From NCBI GenBank assembly GCA_964580055.1, contig CAZOJI010000005.1:78135-142134 (forward strand): DNA of 64,000 nucleotides. The letters run 5' to 3'. This stretch comes from JBDGYW01 sp964580055 (lineage in GTDB: Bacteria; Gemmatimonadota; Gemmatimonadetes; Gemmatimonadales; GWC2-71-9). A model generated the notes under the pieces. That model saw only the letters and a program-made list of their open reading frames with translations, was not told where the DNA came from and did no database searches. The translations under genes were made by a program, and so were the position numbers. The stretch's first letter is position 1; each line of letters begins with the position of its first letter. Below, in pieces: positions 43,552 to 53,137 of the stretch.

Positions 43552-45726
43552 TCAGACAGTGGGAGGTTCGTCCTCGAATGCCTCGCCGCGCATTGCCGGG
43601 ATATAGAAGTCGCGAGCGTAAGTCTGCACCATACGCCTGGCCGTGAAGTGCCTGCCGGCGACGGATAGCGCATTCTTCATCCGCTGGAGCCAACCGACCG
43701 GGATATCCCGCATGTCACGCTCGTAGTACATAGGAACTACGTCTTCTTCCAACAATCTGTAGAGGTGCTCCGCATCCCAAGCATCTGCGTCCTCGCCGTC
43801 GGGCACCTCCGGTATCGACCAGCCATTCTGGCCGGTGTACCCCTCCGCCCACCATCCGTCGGGAGTGCCGAGCTGCGGTACGGCGTTCAACGCCGCCTTC
43901 ATACCGCTGGTGCCGCACGCCTCCATGGGTACGCGCGGCAGGTTGAGCCACACGTCGACTCCCTCGACCAAGCGGTGCGCGATGTGCATGTCGTAATCCT
44001 CGAGGAACGCGATCCTTCCCTCGAACTGAGAATCTCGCGCATAACCGTGGATTTGTTGCAAGATGCGCTTGCCCTCCTCGTCGGCGGGGTGTGCCTTTCC
44101 GGCGAAGATGAGCTGCACCGGCCGCCAATAGTCCGTCAGCAGTTTGCGCAGTCGCTCGGCGTCGCGGAACAAGAGATTGGCGCGCTTGTAGGTGGCGAAC
44201 CTGCGTGCGAACCCGATGGTCAGCTTCTCCGGATTGAGCAGTGTCCCTGCGCTCACCACCTGCGACGCCTCGGTCCAGGAATCACGCCAGCGGCTCCGAG
44301 CTTCGTCGTCTATGAAGTTCAGAAGCCGTTGCTTCGAATGATTGTGGACCCGCCACAGCCGTTCATCGTCGATGGAGAGGACCCGGTCCCACAGGTCGGG
44401 CTCGTCGATGCGCCATCCCCAGTCGGAGCCGAGATGCTCGTCCAGAAGATTCATGAGCTGGTTGGACATCCAGGTGGCCAGGTGCACGCCGTTGGTAACG
44501 TGGCTGATCGGCACCTGCTCCGTCTCCAGGTTTGGCCAGAGCGATTCCCACATCCTGCGCGACGTCGCTCCGTGTCTGCGCGCGACACCATTGACCCGAC
44601 TGGACAGGCGGATCGCGGTCGCGGTCATGTGAAACCGGCCGTGGTCGGCCTCCGGATGGCGACCCAGCTCAAAGAACTGCTCTCGGGTCGCGTTCATCTC
44701 ATCCCAGACCGGCCCGGTACAGTGCTCCACCTGCTGGACGTTGAAGGTATCGTGACCGGCCGCGACGGGTGTGTGTGTGGTGAACACACTCGTTGCGCGC
44801 ACCTCCCGCACGGCATCCTGGAACGATAGGCCGGCGGCAGCCTTCTCGCGCACACGCTCTACGGGCATGAATGCGGCGTGCCCCTCGTTGGCATGCCATA
44901 CAGAGGGATGGATGCCGAGCGCCCTGAGCACTCTCACTCCCCCCACTCCCAGGATCCACTCCTGTCGCAGCCGAAGCTCGGGACCGCCCGCATACAGTTT
45001 GTGCAGTAGGTGACGGTCGTCGGGGTGGTTCTCCTCCAAATTGGTGTCGAGCAGATAGATCGCGACGCGCCCCACCATCATGAGCCATGCGCCAACGTGT
45101 ATCTGGCGTCCGTCAGCGGTCAGTTTGGCCAGGAACGGTTCACCGCCGGAGCTGCGAAGCGGCTTTATCGCCGTGACCCTGGTGTCGAACTTGTCGTCGC
45201 CGTCTTCTTGCCAACCATCCGGGCGCAGCCGCTGATCGAAATAGCCGCGCCTGTAGAACGGCCCCACCGCCACCAGCGGTAAACCGAGATCTGAGGAAGC
45301 CTTGCAATGATCGCCCGCCAGGATACCCAGACCGCCGGAGTATATCGGCACGGAACTGTGCAGTCCGTATTCTGCGGAAAAGTATGCAACCGGCCCGGCA
45401 TCGAGCCCGGGAAACGACTCCGTGAACCAGGTGCCCGCGTCGCTGCGCTCGCGTTCCAGCTCAACTGTCACTTCATCGAATCTTCTGAGGAAATCAGGGT
45501 CCCTGGCGCACTGTTCGAGGCGCTCGGTCTTCACCTTCTGCAGCAGGGCCATCGGATTGTGGCGCGACAGCCGCCACACGGTCGGATCTATCGTCCCAAA
45601 GAGATGGCGGGCCTTCCGGTTCCAGCTCCAAGATAGGTTGGTTGCGATGTCTGCTAGGGCGGCGATGCTGTCCGGCAGCTCCAGGACAACCAATCGCTCG
45701 TGATCCTGAGAGTCTCTCTGTGGCAT
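43552..45726 (-). CDS. glgP: Alpha-glucan phosphorylase
   Basis: A 724-residue GT35 phosphorylase of the shorter bacterial/archaeal type that begins with a DUF3417 domain (IATNLSWSWNRKARHLFGTI). It releases glucose-1-phosphate from glucan ends. Landmarks are YFSAEYGLHSSVPIYSGGLG, HANEGHAAFMPVERVR, VTNGVHLATW, and the PLP-binding region MEACGTSGMKAALN with its lysine. It is the first gene of the operon. The 253-base gap upstream to the divergent gene at 45980 should hold the operon promoter, though no clear box is visible. Confidence 0.95.
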   Translation of the reverse strand: MPQRDSQDHERLVVLELPDSIAALADIATNLSWSWNRKARHLFGTIDPTVWRLSRHNPMALLQKVKTERLEQCARDPDFLRRFDEVTVELERERSDAGTWFTESFPGLDAGPVAYFSAEYGLHSSVPIYSGGLGILAGDHCKASSDLGLPLVAVGPFYRRGYFDQRLRPDGWQEDGDDKFDTRVTAIKPLRSSGGEPFLAKLTADGRQIHVGAWLMMVGRVAIYLLDTNLEENHPDDRHLLHKLYAGGPELRLRQEWILGVGGVRVLRALGIHPSVWHANEGHAAFMPVERVREKAAAGLSFQDAVREVRATSVFTTHTPVAAGHDTFNVQQVEHCTGPVWDEMNATREQFFELGRHPEADHGRFHMTATAIRLSSRVNGVARRHGATSRRMWESLWPNLETEQVPISHVTNGVHLATWMSNQLMNLLDEHLGSDWGWRIDEPDLWDRVLSIDDERLWRVHNHSKQRLLNFIDDEARSRWRDSWTEASQVVSAGTLLNPEKLTIGFARRFATYKRANLLFRDAERLRKLLTDYWRPVQLIFAGKAHPADEEGKRILQQIHGYARDSQFEGRIAFLEDYDMHIAHRLVEGVDVWLNLPRVPMEACGTSGMKAALNAVPQLGTPDGWWAEGYTGQNGWSIPEVPDGEDADAWDAEHLYRLLEEDVVPMYYERDMRDIPVGWLQRMKNALSVAGRHFTARRMVQTYARDFYIPAMRGEAFEDEPPTV

Positions 45727-45979
45727 AGGTTAGGAATTAAGCGGTGGTACGGATCGTTCGGTAGATGTTGATTGAAACGGAAACGGATTCGAGCCGGATG
45801 AAGGTCACAACCGGCAACATGCATAGATCCATAAGACCCTGACACCCGATGGACCGTTCGACAGCGGCAGTGCCGTCAGCCGCAAACACTACCACGGCGG
45901 CCGGGCAGCGTGCATCTTTCCTGCTTGGATTTCCGTAAGGGCGACAACGAATTGCGCTCTCGAATATCGAGGAGTTCAA

Positions 45980-46501
45980 ATGAACGAGAATGGCTTGAAG
46001 AAAGACGGCAAGCGTAAGAAACCCATGAACACCTTCCTGTTTGGGCTGATAACCGGCGTTGTCGTCACCATTTTCGTTCCAATGCTGCTTCGGCCTTACC
46101 TTCCGCGATCGCTCTTCGGTGCCGACAATACTCTACAGGGCGTAGTTCGCGCCAAACAGTCTGAGGTCGACAAGGTCCTGCTCACGATTCCCACCGACGA
46201 GGGAACCATGCTCGCCACATTCACCGAGAATGTGGCTGAAATGAACCTCATGATCGAGGAAGGCGATTCCATCGCTCTCGCACTGGACTCCTACGAGCCA
46301 TTCCCACAGAACCCGGCAATCGCTCGTGTGCGCTCGGTGGCGCAGACCGGTTCAAGACCGCCTCAGGCGAGAACAACCGCCGCCACGGAATCGGCACCGG
46401 CCGACACGGGCGTCGCCGAAGATTCAACACAGATAGACACATCCGCTGCTTCGCAGGATTCGGCCGCGGAGGTACCGGATACCACCGGCACGAGTGGTTA
46501 G
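45980..46501 (+). CDS. Single-pass membrane protein of unknown function
   Basis: A 173-residue protein with a Lys-rich N-terminus, one membrane helix (about 18-40, FLFGLITGVVVTIFVPMLL) and a small soluble beta-rich region (about 50-115) containing LQGVVRAKQSEVDKVLLTIP. The last ~55 residues are a Ser/Thr/Ala/Asp-rich low-complexity tail. The soluble part may be an OB- or TOBE-like fold, but this is only a guess. It lies between the glycogen operon (divergent) and sucA. Function unknown. Confidence 0.75.
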   Translation: MNENGLKKDGKRKKPMNTFLFGLITGVVVTIFVPMLLRPYLPRSLFGADNTLQGVVRAKQSEVDKVLLTIPTDEGTMLATFTENVAEMNLMIEEGDSIALALDSYEPFPQNPAIARVRSVAQTGSRPPQARTTAATESAPADTGVAEDSTQIDTSAASQDSAAEVPDTTGTSG

Positions 46502-46683
46502 CCGCAGCGAATAAGGCCGCCGGTCTCCGAACAGCCGAATCGCGGCGCCGCTGGACACTCTCGAAGAAGCACGCCATACTTCGCCGGAGCTATGACAGAT
46601 TGTATCCCGCCGGCATGCTAGCGGCGGTGCCGCGGCCCAAATTCAGAACACCCGATTCAAGCGACGCTCTTCGAACCGAGACC

Positions 46684-49527
46684 ATGACACACGACGACAG
46701 GCTCACCGATGTCGACTCCAGGAGTCTCGCATTTGTCGAGGCTCTCTATGCCGACTATCTCGAGGACCCCGATTCGGTTTCCCCCGCCTGGCGAGACCGT
46801 TTCGCTGAAGAAACCCGCACATCCGGTGTCTCACGCGGCATCGGGCGCGGCCCCTCGTTCCGGACCTCCAGCATCTTCAACCCCACCTGCCAGGGAGGAG
46901 CTTGCGCCATCTGGCAGACCTCTGCTCTACAGGAGCGTGTGATAAGACTGGTTCACGCGTACCGGGTCAGGGGGCACATGGTCGCAAGGACCGACCCCCT
47001 CGGTCGCCCTCGTTGGCGCCCTCCGGAGCTCGACCTCGATTATCACGGTCTCAGTGAGGCTGACCTGGAACGCACCTTCACCGAGAGCACCGCATCAGGC
47101 GGACGCGAGGAACACTCACTCAGGACCACTTGGGAGCTGCTCCAGGAAACCTACTGCCGGTCGATCGGCGTCCAGTTCATGCACATATCCGATCAGTCGG
47201 TTCGCAACTGGCTCCAAGTGCGCATGGAGGGCACACGCAATCGGTTGACCTTGTCGCGTGACGAGCAGCTCGAGATCCTGACCGAGCTATCCGACGCGGT
47301 CATATTCGAGGAATTCATTCAGAAGAAGTACATCGGGGCCAAGAGGTTCTCGCTGGAGGGTGCGGAAAGCCTGATTCCCCTGCTCACACTCGTGATCGAG
47401 AAAGCCGGCGACGATCAGCTCGACGAGCTTGTTCTGGGCATGGCCCATCGCGGTCGCCTGAACGTCTTGGCCAACGTCATTGGCAAGAGCCCGCATGCGA
47501 TCTTCCGCGAATTCGAAGACGTTGAGGGCGAGATCCCTGCCGGAGGCGGAGACGTCAAGTATCACCTCGGCTATACGTCGCGACGCACCACTCGCTCGGG
47601 TCACCTGGTTCACATCTCTCTGTGCTTCAACCCCAGTCACCTGGAATTCGTGAACCCGGTGGTCCAGGGCCGTCTCCGTGCAAAACAGGACCGTGTCGGA
47701 GACTCCAAGGGCGATCGAGGCATGGCCGTCCTGATACACGGAGACGCAGCGATGGCCGGACAGGGTATCGTGCAGGAAACGCTCAACATGAGTCAACTGC
47801 CGGGGTATTTCACCGGCGGCACCCTGCACGTGGTGGTGAACAACCAGATCGGCTTTACCACTTTTCCCCGGGAGAGCCGCTCCAGCGCCTACGCCACCGG
47901 AGTCGCCCAGATGCTGCAGATTCCGATCTTCCACGTCAACGGTGAGGACCCCGAGGCCGTGGCCCAGGTCGTCCGGCTCGCCATGGATTTTCGCAAGACT
48001 TTTCGACGCGACGTGGTCATCGACATGTATTGTTACCGGAGGTACGGACACAACGAGGCGGACGAACCCGCGTTCACGCACCCGGAGATGTACGAGGCGA
48101 TTCGCAAGCGCAAGTCTGTCAGAGAAGGTTACCTGGACCATCTGCTGGCGTTGGGTGGTGTGACGCGCGAGGAAGCCGACGAGATCGCCAAGCAAAGACG
48201 CGAGCGCCTCGAAACCGACCTCTCGATAGCACGCAGTAAGAAGTACGCGCACCGCGTCGATGTGTTGAGCGGAGGGTGGCGGAAGATGCAGGCGGATTGC
48301 GGAGAGCAGGCCGGCGAGGAAAGGGCCGCCGTCAGCATCGAGCACCTGCGCGGCCTTCTTCGCGGGCTCACCGACCTGCCCGATGGATTCGACCCGCACC
48401 CCAAGCTCAACCGTTTCCTCGAGAGCCGGCGCAAGATGGCCGCAGGCGAATCTCCGCTCGACTGGGCGGCGGCGGAGGCGCTGGCATTCGCGTCGCTCGT
48501 GGAGTCAGGACACCCGATTCGGTTCTCCGGACAGGACAGCCCGCGCGGCACCTTCTCACATCGCCATGCCATCCTGCACGACCGGCGCGACGGTACACCC
48601 TATTGCGCATTGCAGCATGTGTCGGAGGGACAGGCACGGTTCGAGATTCTCAATTCCCCGCTCTCGGAAGCAGGCGCCCTGGGATTTGAGTACGGCTACA
48701 GCAACGAGCTCCCCGAAGGTCTGGTAATCTGGGAGGCTCAGTTCGGGGATTTCGTGAACGCCGCGCAGGTCATCATCGACCAGTTCCTATCCAGCGGCGA
48801 GGACAAGTGGCGGCTTCGCAGCGGCCTCGTACTGCTCCTGCCGCACGGTTTCGAGGGACAAGGTCCCGAGCACAGCAGCGCCAGGCCGGAGCGTTTCCTG
48901 CAACTCTGCGCCGAAGACAACATGCAGGTAGTGGTGCCGACTACGCCGGCGCAGTATTTCCGCCTGTTCCGCTGCCAGGTAAAAAGGCCGTGGCGCAAGC
49001 CGCTCGTCGTAATGACGCCCAAGAGCCTGTTGCGCCACACGGCGTCGGTGTCTTCCTTGGAGGATCTGGCAGACGGCGGCTTCCGGAGGATCATAAGCGA
49101 CGAAAATCCCACCGGCGGAGTGAAGAGAATCCTCCTCTGCACTGGAAAGGTCTACTACGACCTATCCGCTTATCGCGAAGAGCACTCGCGCGGAGACGTG
49201 GCGATCTTGCGGCTCGAGCAGCTATATCCCCTCTCGCCCGAGACTGTCGAGGCTGAACTGGCCGCATACCCCGATGACGTCCCTCTGATATGGGTTCAGG
49301 AGGAACCGGAGAACATGGGCGCATGGGGGTTTTTGCTTCGAGTGCTTTGCCGGAACCTGACCCGAGGTAGATCTTTCACGAACGTCTCGCGGAAAGCTTC
49401 CGCCAGCCCGGCGACCGGATCGACAACCATGCACCGGATCGAGCAGAAGCAACTGGTGGACATGGCCTTCAACGGGCCTGTGCAGGACATGCGCGTCGCA
49501 GACGCCGCGAAAGGAGAAGAATCGTGA
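46684..49527 (+). CDS. sucA: 2-oxoglutarate dehydrogenase E1 component
   Basis: A 947-residue thiamine-diphosphate E1 that decarboxylates 2-oxoglutarate. The start at 46684 (MTHDDRL) leads directly into the usual N-terminal helix (FVEALYADYLEDPDSVSPAW). The open frame goes back to a TTG at 46600, which I consider less likely. Landmarks are FSLEGAESLIPLL, VLGMAHRGRLNVL, CFNPSHLEFVNPVVQG, the ThDP/Mg site GDAAMAGQGIVQET with VVNNQIGFTT, and RYGHNEADEPAFT. The C-terminal part has PHGFEGQGPEHSSARPERFL. It overlaps sucB by 4 bases. Confidence 0.96.
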   Translation: MTHDDRLTDVDSRSLAFVEALYADYLEDPDSVSPAWRDRFAEETRTSGVSRGIGRGPSFRTSSIFNPTCQGGACAIWQTSALQERVIRLVHAYRVRGHMVARTDPLGRPRWRPPELDLDYHGLSEADLERTFTESTASGGREEHSLRTTWELLQETYCRSIGVQFMHISDQSVRNWLQVRMEGTRNRLTLSRDEQLEILTELSDAVIFEEFIQKKYIGAKRFSLEGAESLIPLLTLVIEKAGDDQLDELVLGMAHRGRLNVLANVIGKSPHAIFREFEDVEGEIPAGGGDVKYHLGYTSRRTTRSGHLVHISLCFNPSHLEFVNPVVQGRLRAKQDRVGDSKGDRGMAVLIHGDAAMAGQGIVQETLNMSQLPGYFTGGTLHVVVNNQIGFTTFPRESRSSAYATGVAQMLQIPIFHVNGEDPEAVAQVVRLAMDFRKTFRRDVVIDMYCYRRYGHNEADEPAFTHPEMYEAIRKRKSVREGYLDHLLALGGVTREEADEIAKQRRERLETDLSIARSKKYAHRVDVLSGGWRKMQADCGEQAGEERAAVSIEHLRGLLRGLTDLPDGFDPHPKLNRFLESRRKMAAGESPLDWAAAEALAFASLVESGHPIRFSGQDSPRGTFSHRHAILHDRRDGTPYCALQHVSEGQARFEILNSPLSEAGALGFEYGYSNELPEGLVIWEAQFGDFVNAAQVIIDQFLSSGEDKWRLRSGLVLLLPHGFEGQGPEHSSARPERFLQLCAEDNMQVVVPTTPAQYFRLFRCQVKRPWRKPLVVMTPKSLLRHTASVSSLEDLADGGFRRIISDENPTGGVKRILLCTGKVYYDLSAYREEHSRGDVAILRLEQLYPLSPETVEAELAAYPDDVPLIWVQEEPENMGAWGFLLRVLCRNLTRGRSFTNVSRKASASPATGSTTMHRIEQKQLVDMAFNGPVQDMRVADAAKGEES

Positions 49528-50825
49528 GCATCGTGGACGTAACGGTACCTGCCGTTGGAGAATCCATAACGGAGGTCGTCGTCAGCAGCTGGGATGTGGC
49601 CGAAGGCGGAGCGGTAGCTCAGGATCAGACGATAGCCACACTCGAAACAGACAAGGTTACCGTGGATCTTCCGGCGCCGGAAAACGGCGCGCTCAAGGAG
49701 ATACTTGTCGGCGAAGGCGAGACGGCCGCCGTGGGCGCGGTGCTGGCCCGTATCGAGGTCGGCGCCGCGGGAACGGCCGCGGCTCCGGAGCAAGAACCAG
49801 TTGGCGAGGAAGCCGACTCGGAAGCAAGGAGTAGGGCAACCATCCAAGAGCAGCCGGCCGAGCCGAAACCGCCGCCTGCTGGTCCCGCACCCGGGGGGGA
49901 CGCCCGGGTAATGCCTGCAGCGTCGCGGTTACTCGCCGAGCACGGAATCGAGGCGGCCAGAGTCCCCGCCTCCGGTCCCGGTGGACGCCTCCTCAAAGAG
50001 GATGTGAAACGCTATCTGGAGCGAGAGCAAGCCGAGGCTTCGGAGGGCCCGAAGCCGGATACCGCGGCCGCGCCGGCCAAGCAGCCCAGCCCCGCTCCTC
50101 CAGTTGCGACCGAGCCGTTGGCAAAACGTGAAGAGGAGGTTGTGCCCATGACACCGCTGCGCAAACGCGTGGCGAAACGTCTCGTCGAGTCGCAGCAGAC
50201 CGCCGCATTGCTGACCACCTTCAACGAAATCGACATGAGCGAGGTGGTCCGGCTTCGCAAGGAACACCAGGACCTCTTCCAGAACACGCACGGCATCAAG
50301 CTGGGTTTCATGTCCTTCTTCGTGAAAGCGAGCGTCGAGGCGCTCAAGGCCGTACCGGGGGTAAATGCGGAGGTCCGCGATCAGTCCATCGTGTATAGGA
50401 ACTACTATGACATCGGTATCGCCGTGGGCGGCGGCCGCGGGCTGGTGGTACCCGTCATCCGCAACGCGGAGCGGCTCAGCTTCGCTCAGATCGAGGTCAC
50501 CATCGCAGACTTCGCACAACGGGCGCAGGACAACCGCATCGAGCTCGACGAGTTACAGGGCGGCACCTTCACGATCAGCAACGGTGGGATCTTCGGATCC
50601 CTCCTGTCGACACCGATAGTCAATCCGCCGCAGAGCGGGGTGCTGGGCCTGCACACAATTCAAGAGCGGCCGGTGGTGCGGGGCGGAGAGATCGTTATCC
50701 GGCCCATGATGTACGTGGCGCTGACCTACGACCACCGCCTAGTGGACGGCCGGGAAGCGGTGACCTTTTTGAAGCGAATCAAGACGAGCGTCGAACAACC
50801 GGCGCGGATTCTCTTGGAGGTTTGA
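49524..50825 (+). CDS. sucB: Dihydrolipoamide succinyltransferase (E2)
   Basis: A 433-residue E2. The lipoyl domain (1-75) has the lipoyl-lysine motif ATLETDKVTVDLPAP. An Ala/Pro/Glu-rich linker, a peripheral subunit-binding domain (VMPAASRLLAEHGIEAARV) and a catalytic domain follow, ending with YDHRLVDGREAVTFL (His and Asp of HxxxDG). The GTG at 49524 has AAGGAGAAGA just upstream and overlaps the sucA stop. It receives the succinyl group from SucA. Confidence 0.96.
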   Translation: MSIVDVTVPAVGESITEVVVSSWDVAEGGAVAQDQTIATLETDKVTVDLPAPENGALKEILVGEGETAAVGAVLARIEVGAAGTAAAPEQEPVGEEADSEARSRATIQEQPAEPKPPPAGPAPGGDARVMPAASRLLAEHGIEAARVPASGPGGRLLKEDVKRYLEREQAEASEGPKPDTAAAPAKQPSPAPPVATEPLAKREEEVVPMTPLRKRVAKRLVESQQTAALLTTFNEIDMSEVVRLRKEHQDLFQNTHGIKLGFMSFFVKASVEALKAVPGVNAEVRDQSIVYRNYYDIGIAVGGGRGLVVPVIRNAERLSFAQIEVTIADFAQRAQDNRIELDELQGGTFTISNGGIFGSLLSTPIVNPPQSGVLGLHTIQERPVVRGGEIVIRPMMYVALTYDHRLVDGREAVTFLKRIKTSVEQPARILLEV

Positions 50826-50829
50826 AGTC

Positions 50830-52221
50830 ATGCCCAAAGCGAGTTTTGACCTGGTGGTTATCGGTGGCGGGCCCGGCGGTTACGTGGCTGCGCTCCGCGC
50901 GGCTCAACTGGGGCTCGACACGGCGGTGATCGACGAGAGACCCACCTTCGGAGGAACCTGTCTCAACGTGGGCTGCATTCCGAGCAAGACCTTGCTCGAG
51001 TCGAGCCACCGCTTCGCGGAGACCCGAGATGGACTGTCGGAACACGGTGTGATCGCGGACCAGGTAGAACTCGACCTGAAGGTCATGATGAAGCGGAAGG
51101 ACAAAATCGTCGCGCGCATAACCAAAGGGGTCGCCGCCCTCCTCTGGAAGTCGAAAGTCAAAACCTACACCGGACGCGCGCGGATCGCGGGATCCGGCCG
51201 GGTTTCGGTTACAGGAAAGAAGGAAAAACACGATCTGGCCGCCGAGCACATAATCATCGCTACCGGCAGCGTGCCGGCCTCGCTGCCGGGCATCGAGTTC
51301 GACGGTGAACGAATCGGCACCAGCACCGACGCGCTTGCATACGAGGAGGTTCCCAAGCACGTGGTCGTCATCGGGGCGGGCGCTATCGGCCTCGAGCTCG
51401 GTTCCGTCTGGAGCCGCCTCGGTGCCAAGGTCACCGTGCTCGAATACCTCGACCGCATCCTCCCGGGAATGGATCTGGAAACCGCCAACGCGGCACAGAA
51501 GGCTTTCGAATCTCAGGGGCTGGCGATCGAGCTCGGAGCGCGGGTTACGGGAGTGAACCGAACCAAAACCGGGTGCACCGTGAATGCGGAAGACAGGTCG
51601 AACCTGCGATGCAGCCACGTGCTGGTGGCGGTCGGCAGAAAGCCCTACACTGAGGGGCTCGGCCTGGACACAGTCGGCATCGAGCCCGACGAGCGCGGCA
51701 GGATCCCCGTGGACGAACACTTCAACACGTCGGCCGAAGGCATCTACGCAATCGGTGACGTCATCAGGGGCCCCATGCTGGCGCACAAGGCGTCCGACGA
51801 GGGCGTAGCCTGCGTCGAGCGCATCGTGACCGGCTACGGACACGTCGACTACGACGCCATCCCCAACATCGTTTACACGTGGCCCGAGGTGGCCGGCGTG
51901 GGTAGAAGCGAAGAGGAATTGAAGGAAGCTGACGTTCCCTACCTTAAGGGCACATTTCCGTTCCTTGCCAACGGCCGTGCCCAGGCGCTGGGCGACACCA
52001 CCGGGCAGGTCAAGATCCTCGCCCACGAGGCGACCGACCGCGTGCTCGGCGTCCACATAATCGGCCCGCAGGCCGGTGACCTCATAGCCGAGGCGGCCGT
52101 GGCAATCGAGTTCGGCGCCAGCTCGGAGGATCTGGCCAGGGCGTGCCACGCACATCCCACGCTGGCCGAATCGATGAAGGAAGCGGCACTCGCGGTGGAC
52201 AAACGGGCGCTGCACATCTGA
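50830..52221 (+). CDS. lpd: Dihydrolipoyl dehydrogenase (E3)
   Basis: A 463-residue flavoprotein that reoxidises dihydrolipoamide with NAD+. It shows the FAD site VVIGGGPGGYVAALRAAQLG, the redox pair GGTCLNVGCIPSK, the NAD site VVIGAGAIGLELG, a second FAD region (GIYAIGDVIRGPMLAHKA) and the C-terminal catalytic HAHPTLAESMKE. It lies 4 bases after sucB, completing an E1-E2-E3 operon. Confidence 0.97.
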   Translation: MPKASFDLVVIGGGPGGYVAALRAAQLGLDTAVIDERPTFGGTCLNVGCIPSKTLLESSHRFAETRDGLSEHGVIADQVELDLKVMMKRKDKIVARITKGVAALLWKSKVKTYTGRARIAGSGRVSVTGKKEKHDLAAEHIIIATGSVPASLPGIEFDGERIGTSTDALAYEEVPKHVVVIGAGAIGLELGSVWSRLGAKVTVLEYLDRILPGMDLETANAAQKAFESQGLAIELGARVTGVNRTKTGCTVNAEDRSNLRCSHVLVAVGRKPYTEGLGLDTVGIEPDERGRIPVDEHFNTSAEGIYAIGDVIRGPMLAHKASDEGVACVERIVTGYGHVDYDAIPNIVYTWPEVAGVGRSEEELKEADVPYLKGTFPFLANGRAQALGDTTGQVKILAHEATDRVLGVHIIGPQAGDLIAEAAVAIEFGASSEDLARACHAHPTLAESMKEAALAVDKRALHI

Positions 52222-52254
52222 TAAATCGTACCGGGAAGGAATCAATACAATACC

Positions 52255-53097
52255 ATGGAGTTCGAGACCGATTCTCACGGTGCAACAGATGTCGGCAGGG
52301 TTCGCGACGCCAATGAGGACCAGTATCTCATCGCCGATCTCACCAAATCGATGCTGATCCAGCAGACCTCTCTGTCGCACGATGACGGGCACCGGCTGTA
52401 CGGCGGATCCCGCGGCCACCTGTATGTGGTTGCCGACGGTATGGGAGGGCACCGTGCCGGAGATGTGGCCAGCGGAGTGGCGGTAGACACTCTGGCAAGC
52501 TATTTCGTCGCGATGATTCCTTGGTTCCTTCAGGCGGAGACCGACAGCGTGGATGAGCTCAAGGACGAATTGGCACGGGCGCTGCAAAAATGCCAGGCAG
52601 CGGTGCGAGCCAGGGCTAAGGACAAGAATCAGACGGGCGCGCGCCGCATGGGAACCACGTTGACGATGGCTTACCTGGTTTCCAGGGAGTTGTTTGTAGT
52701 GCACGTCGGCGACAGTCGCTGCTACATGTTGCGCGGCTCGGAGTTGCATCAGCTCACTACCGACCACACCGTAGCCCAACAAATGGTCGAGCGAGGCATC
52801 ATAGAGCCCGAGGACGCGGGCAAGACACCGTTCAGGAGCTCGCTGTCGCAGGTGGTCGGCGGCGACGAAGCGGAGATTCAACCCGACGTACATCGTGCAA
52901 GCGTTGCTCCGGGCGATATCATCCTGTTATGTACGGACGGGTTGACCCGCGAGGTATCCGAAGCCGACATAGCCGCGATTTTGTCCGACGACGATTCCGC
53001 GGAAGAGATGTGTACCAAGTTGATAGACGCGGCGAATCAGGCCGGGGGCACAGACAATATCACGGTTGTCGTCAGTCGCGTGCTCGAGGAGGCCTGA
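52255..53097 (+). CDS. PP2C-type Ser/Thr protein phosphatase (first copy)
   Basis: A 280-residue PPM phosphatase with all metal-binding motifs: GRVRDANEDQYLIAD, VVADGMGGHRAGD, VHVGDSRCYMLRG, LLCTDGLTREVSE and GGTDNITVVV. It removes phosphate from Ser/Thr residues. Between motifs 1 and 2 it has an extra segment (about residues 30-55) shared with the second copy. It starts 33 bases after lpd. No protein kinase gene is in the window. Confidence 0.92.
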   Translation: MEFETDSHGATDVGRVRDANEDQYLIADLTKSMLIQQTSLSHDDGHRLYGGSRGHLYVVADGMGGHRAGDVASGVAVDTLASYFVAMIPWFLQAETDSVDELKDELARALQKCQAAVRARAKDKNQTGARRMGTTLTMAYLVSRELFVVHVGDSRCYMLRGSELHQLTTDHTVAQQMVERGIIEPEDAGKTPFRSSLSQVVGGDEAEIQPDVHRASVAPGDIILLCTDGLTREVSEADIAAILSDDDSAEEMCTKLIDAANQAGGTDNITVVVSRVLEEA

Positions 53098-53137
53098 CAG
53101 GTGTTCGAGTTGCTTGTTCTGTCCAGGAGGTCGGAAG

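Noticed and set aside
47287..48399. Open frame of 370 codons antisense to sucA
   Set aside because: Shadow of a strongly conserved gene; no recognisable protein.
50779..52893. Open frame of 704 codons on the minus strand opposite lpd and the first phosphatase
   Set aside because: It lies entirely antisense to well-supported genes, has low-complexity His/Asp/Arg-rich content and matches no family. It is a GC-rich shadow frame.
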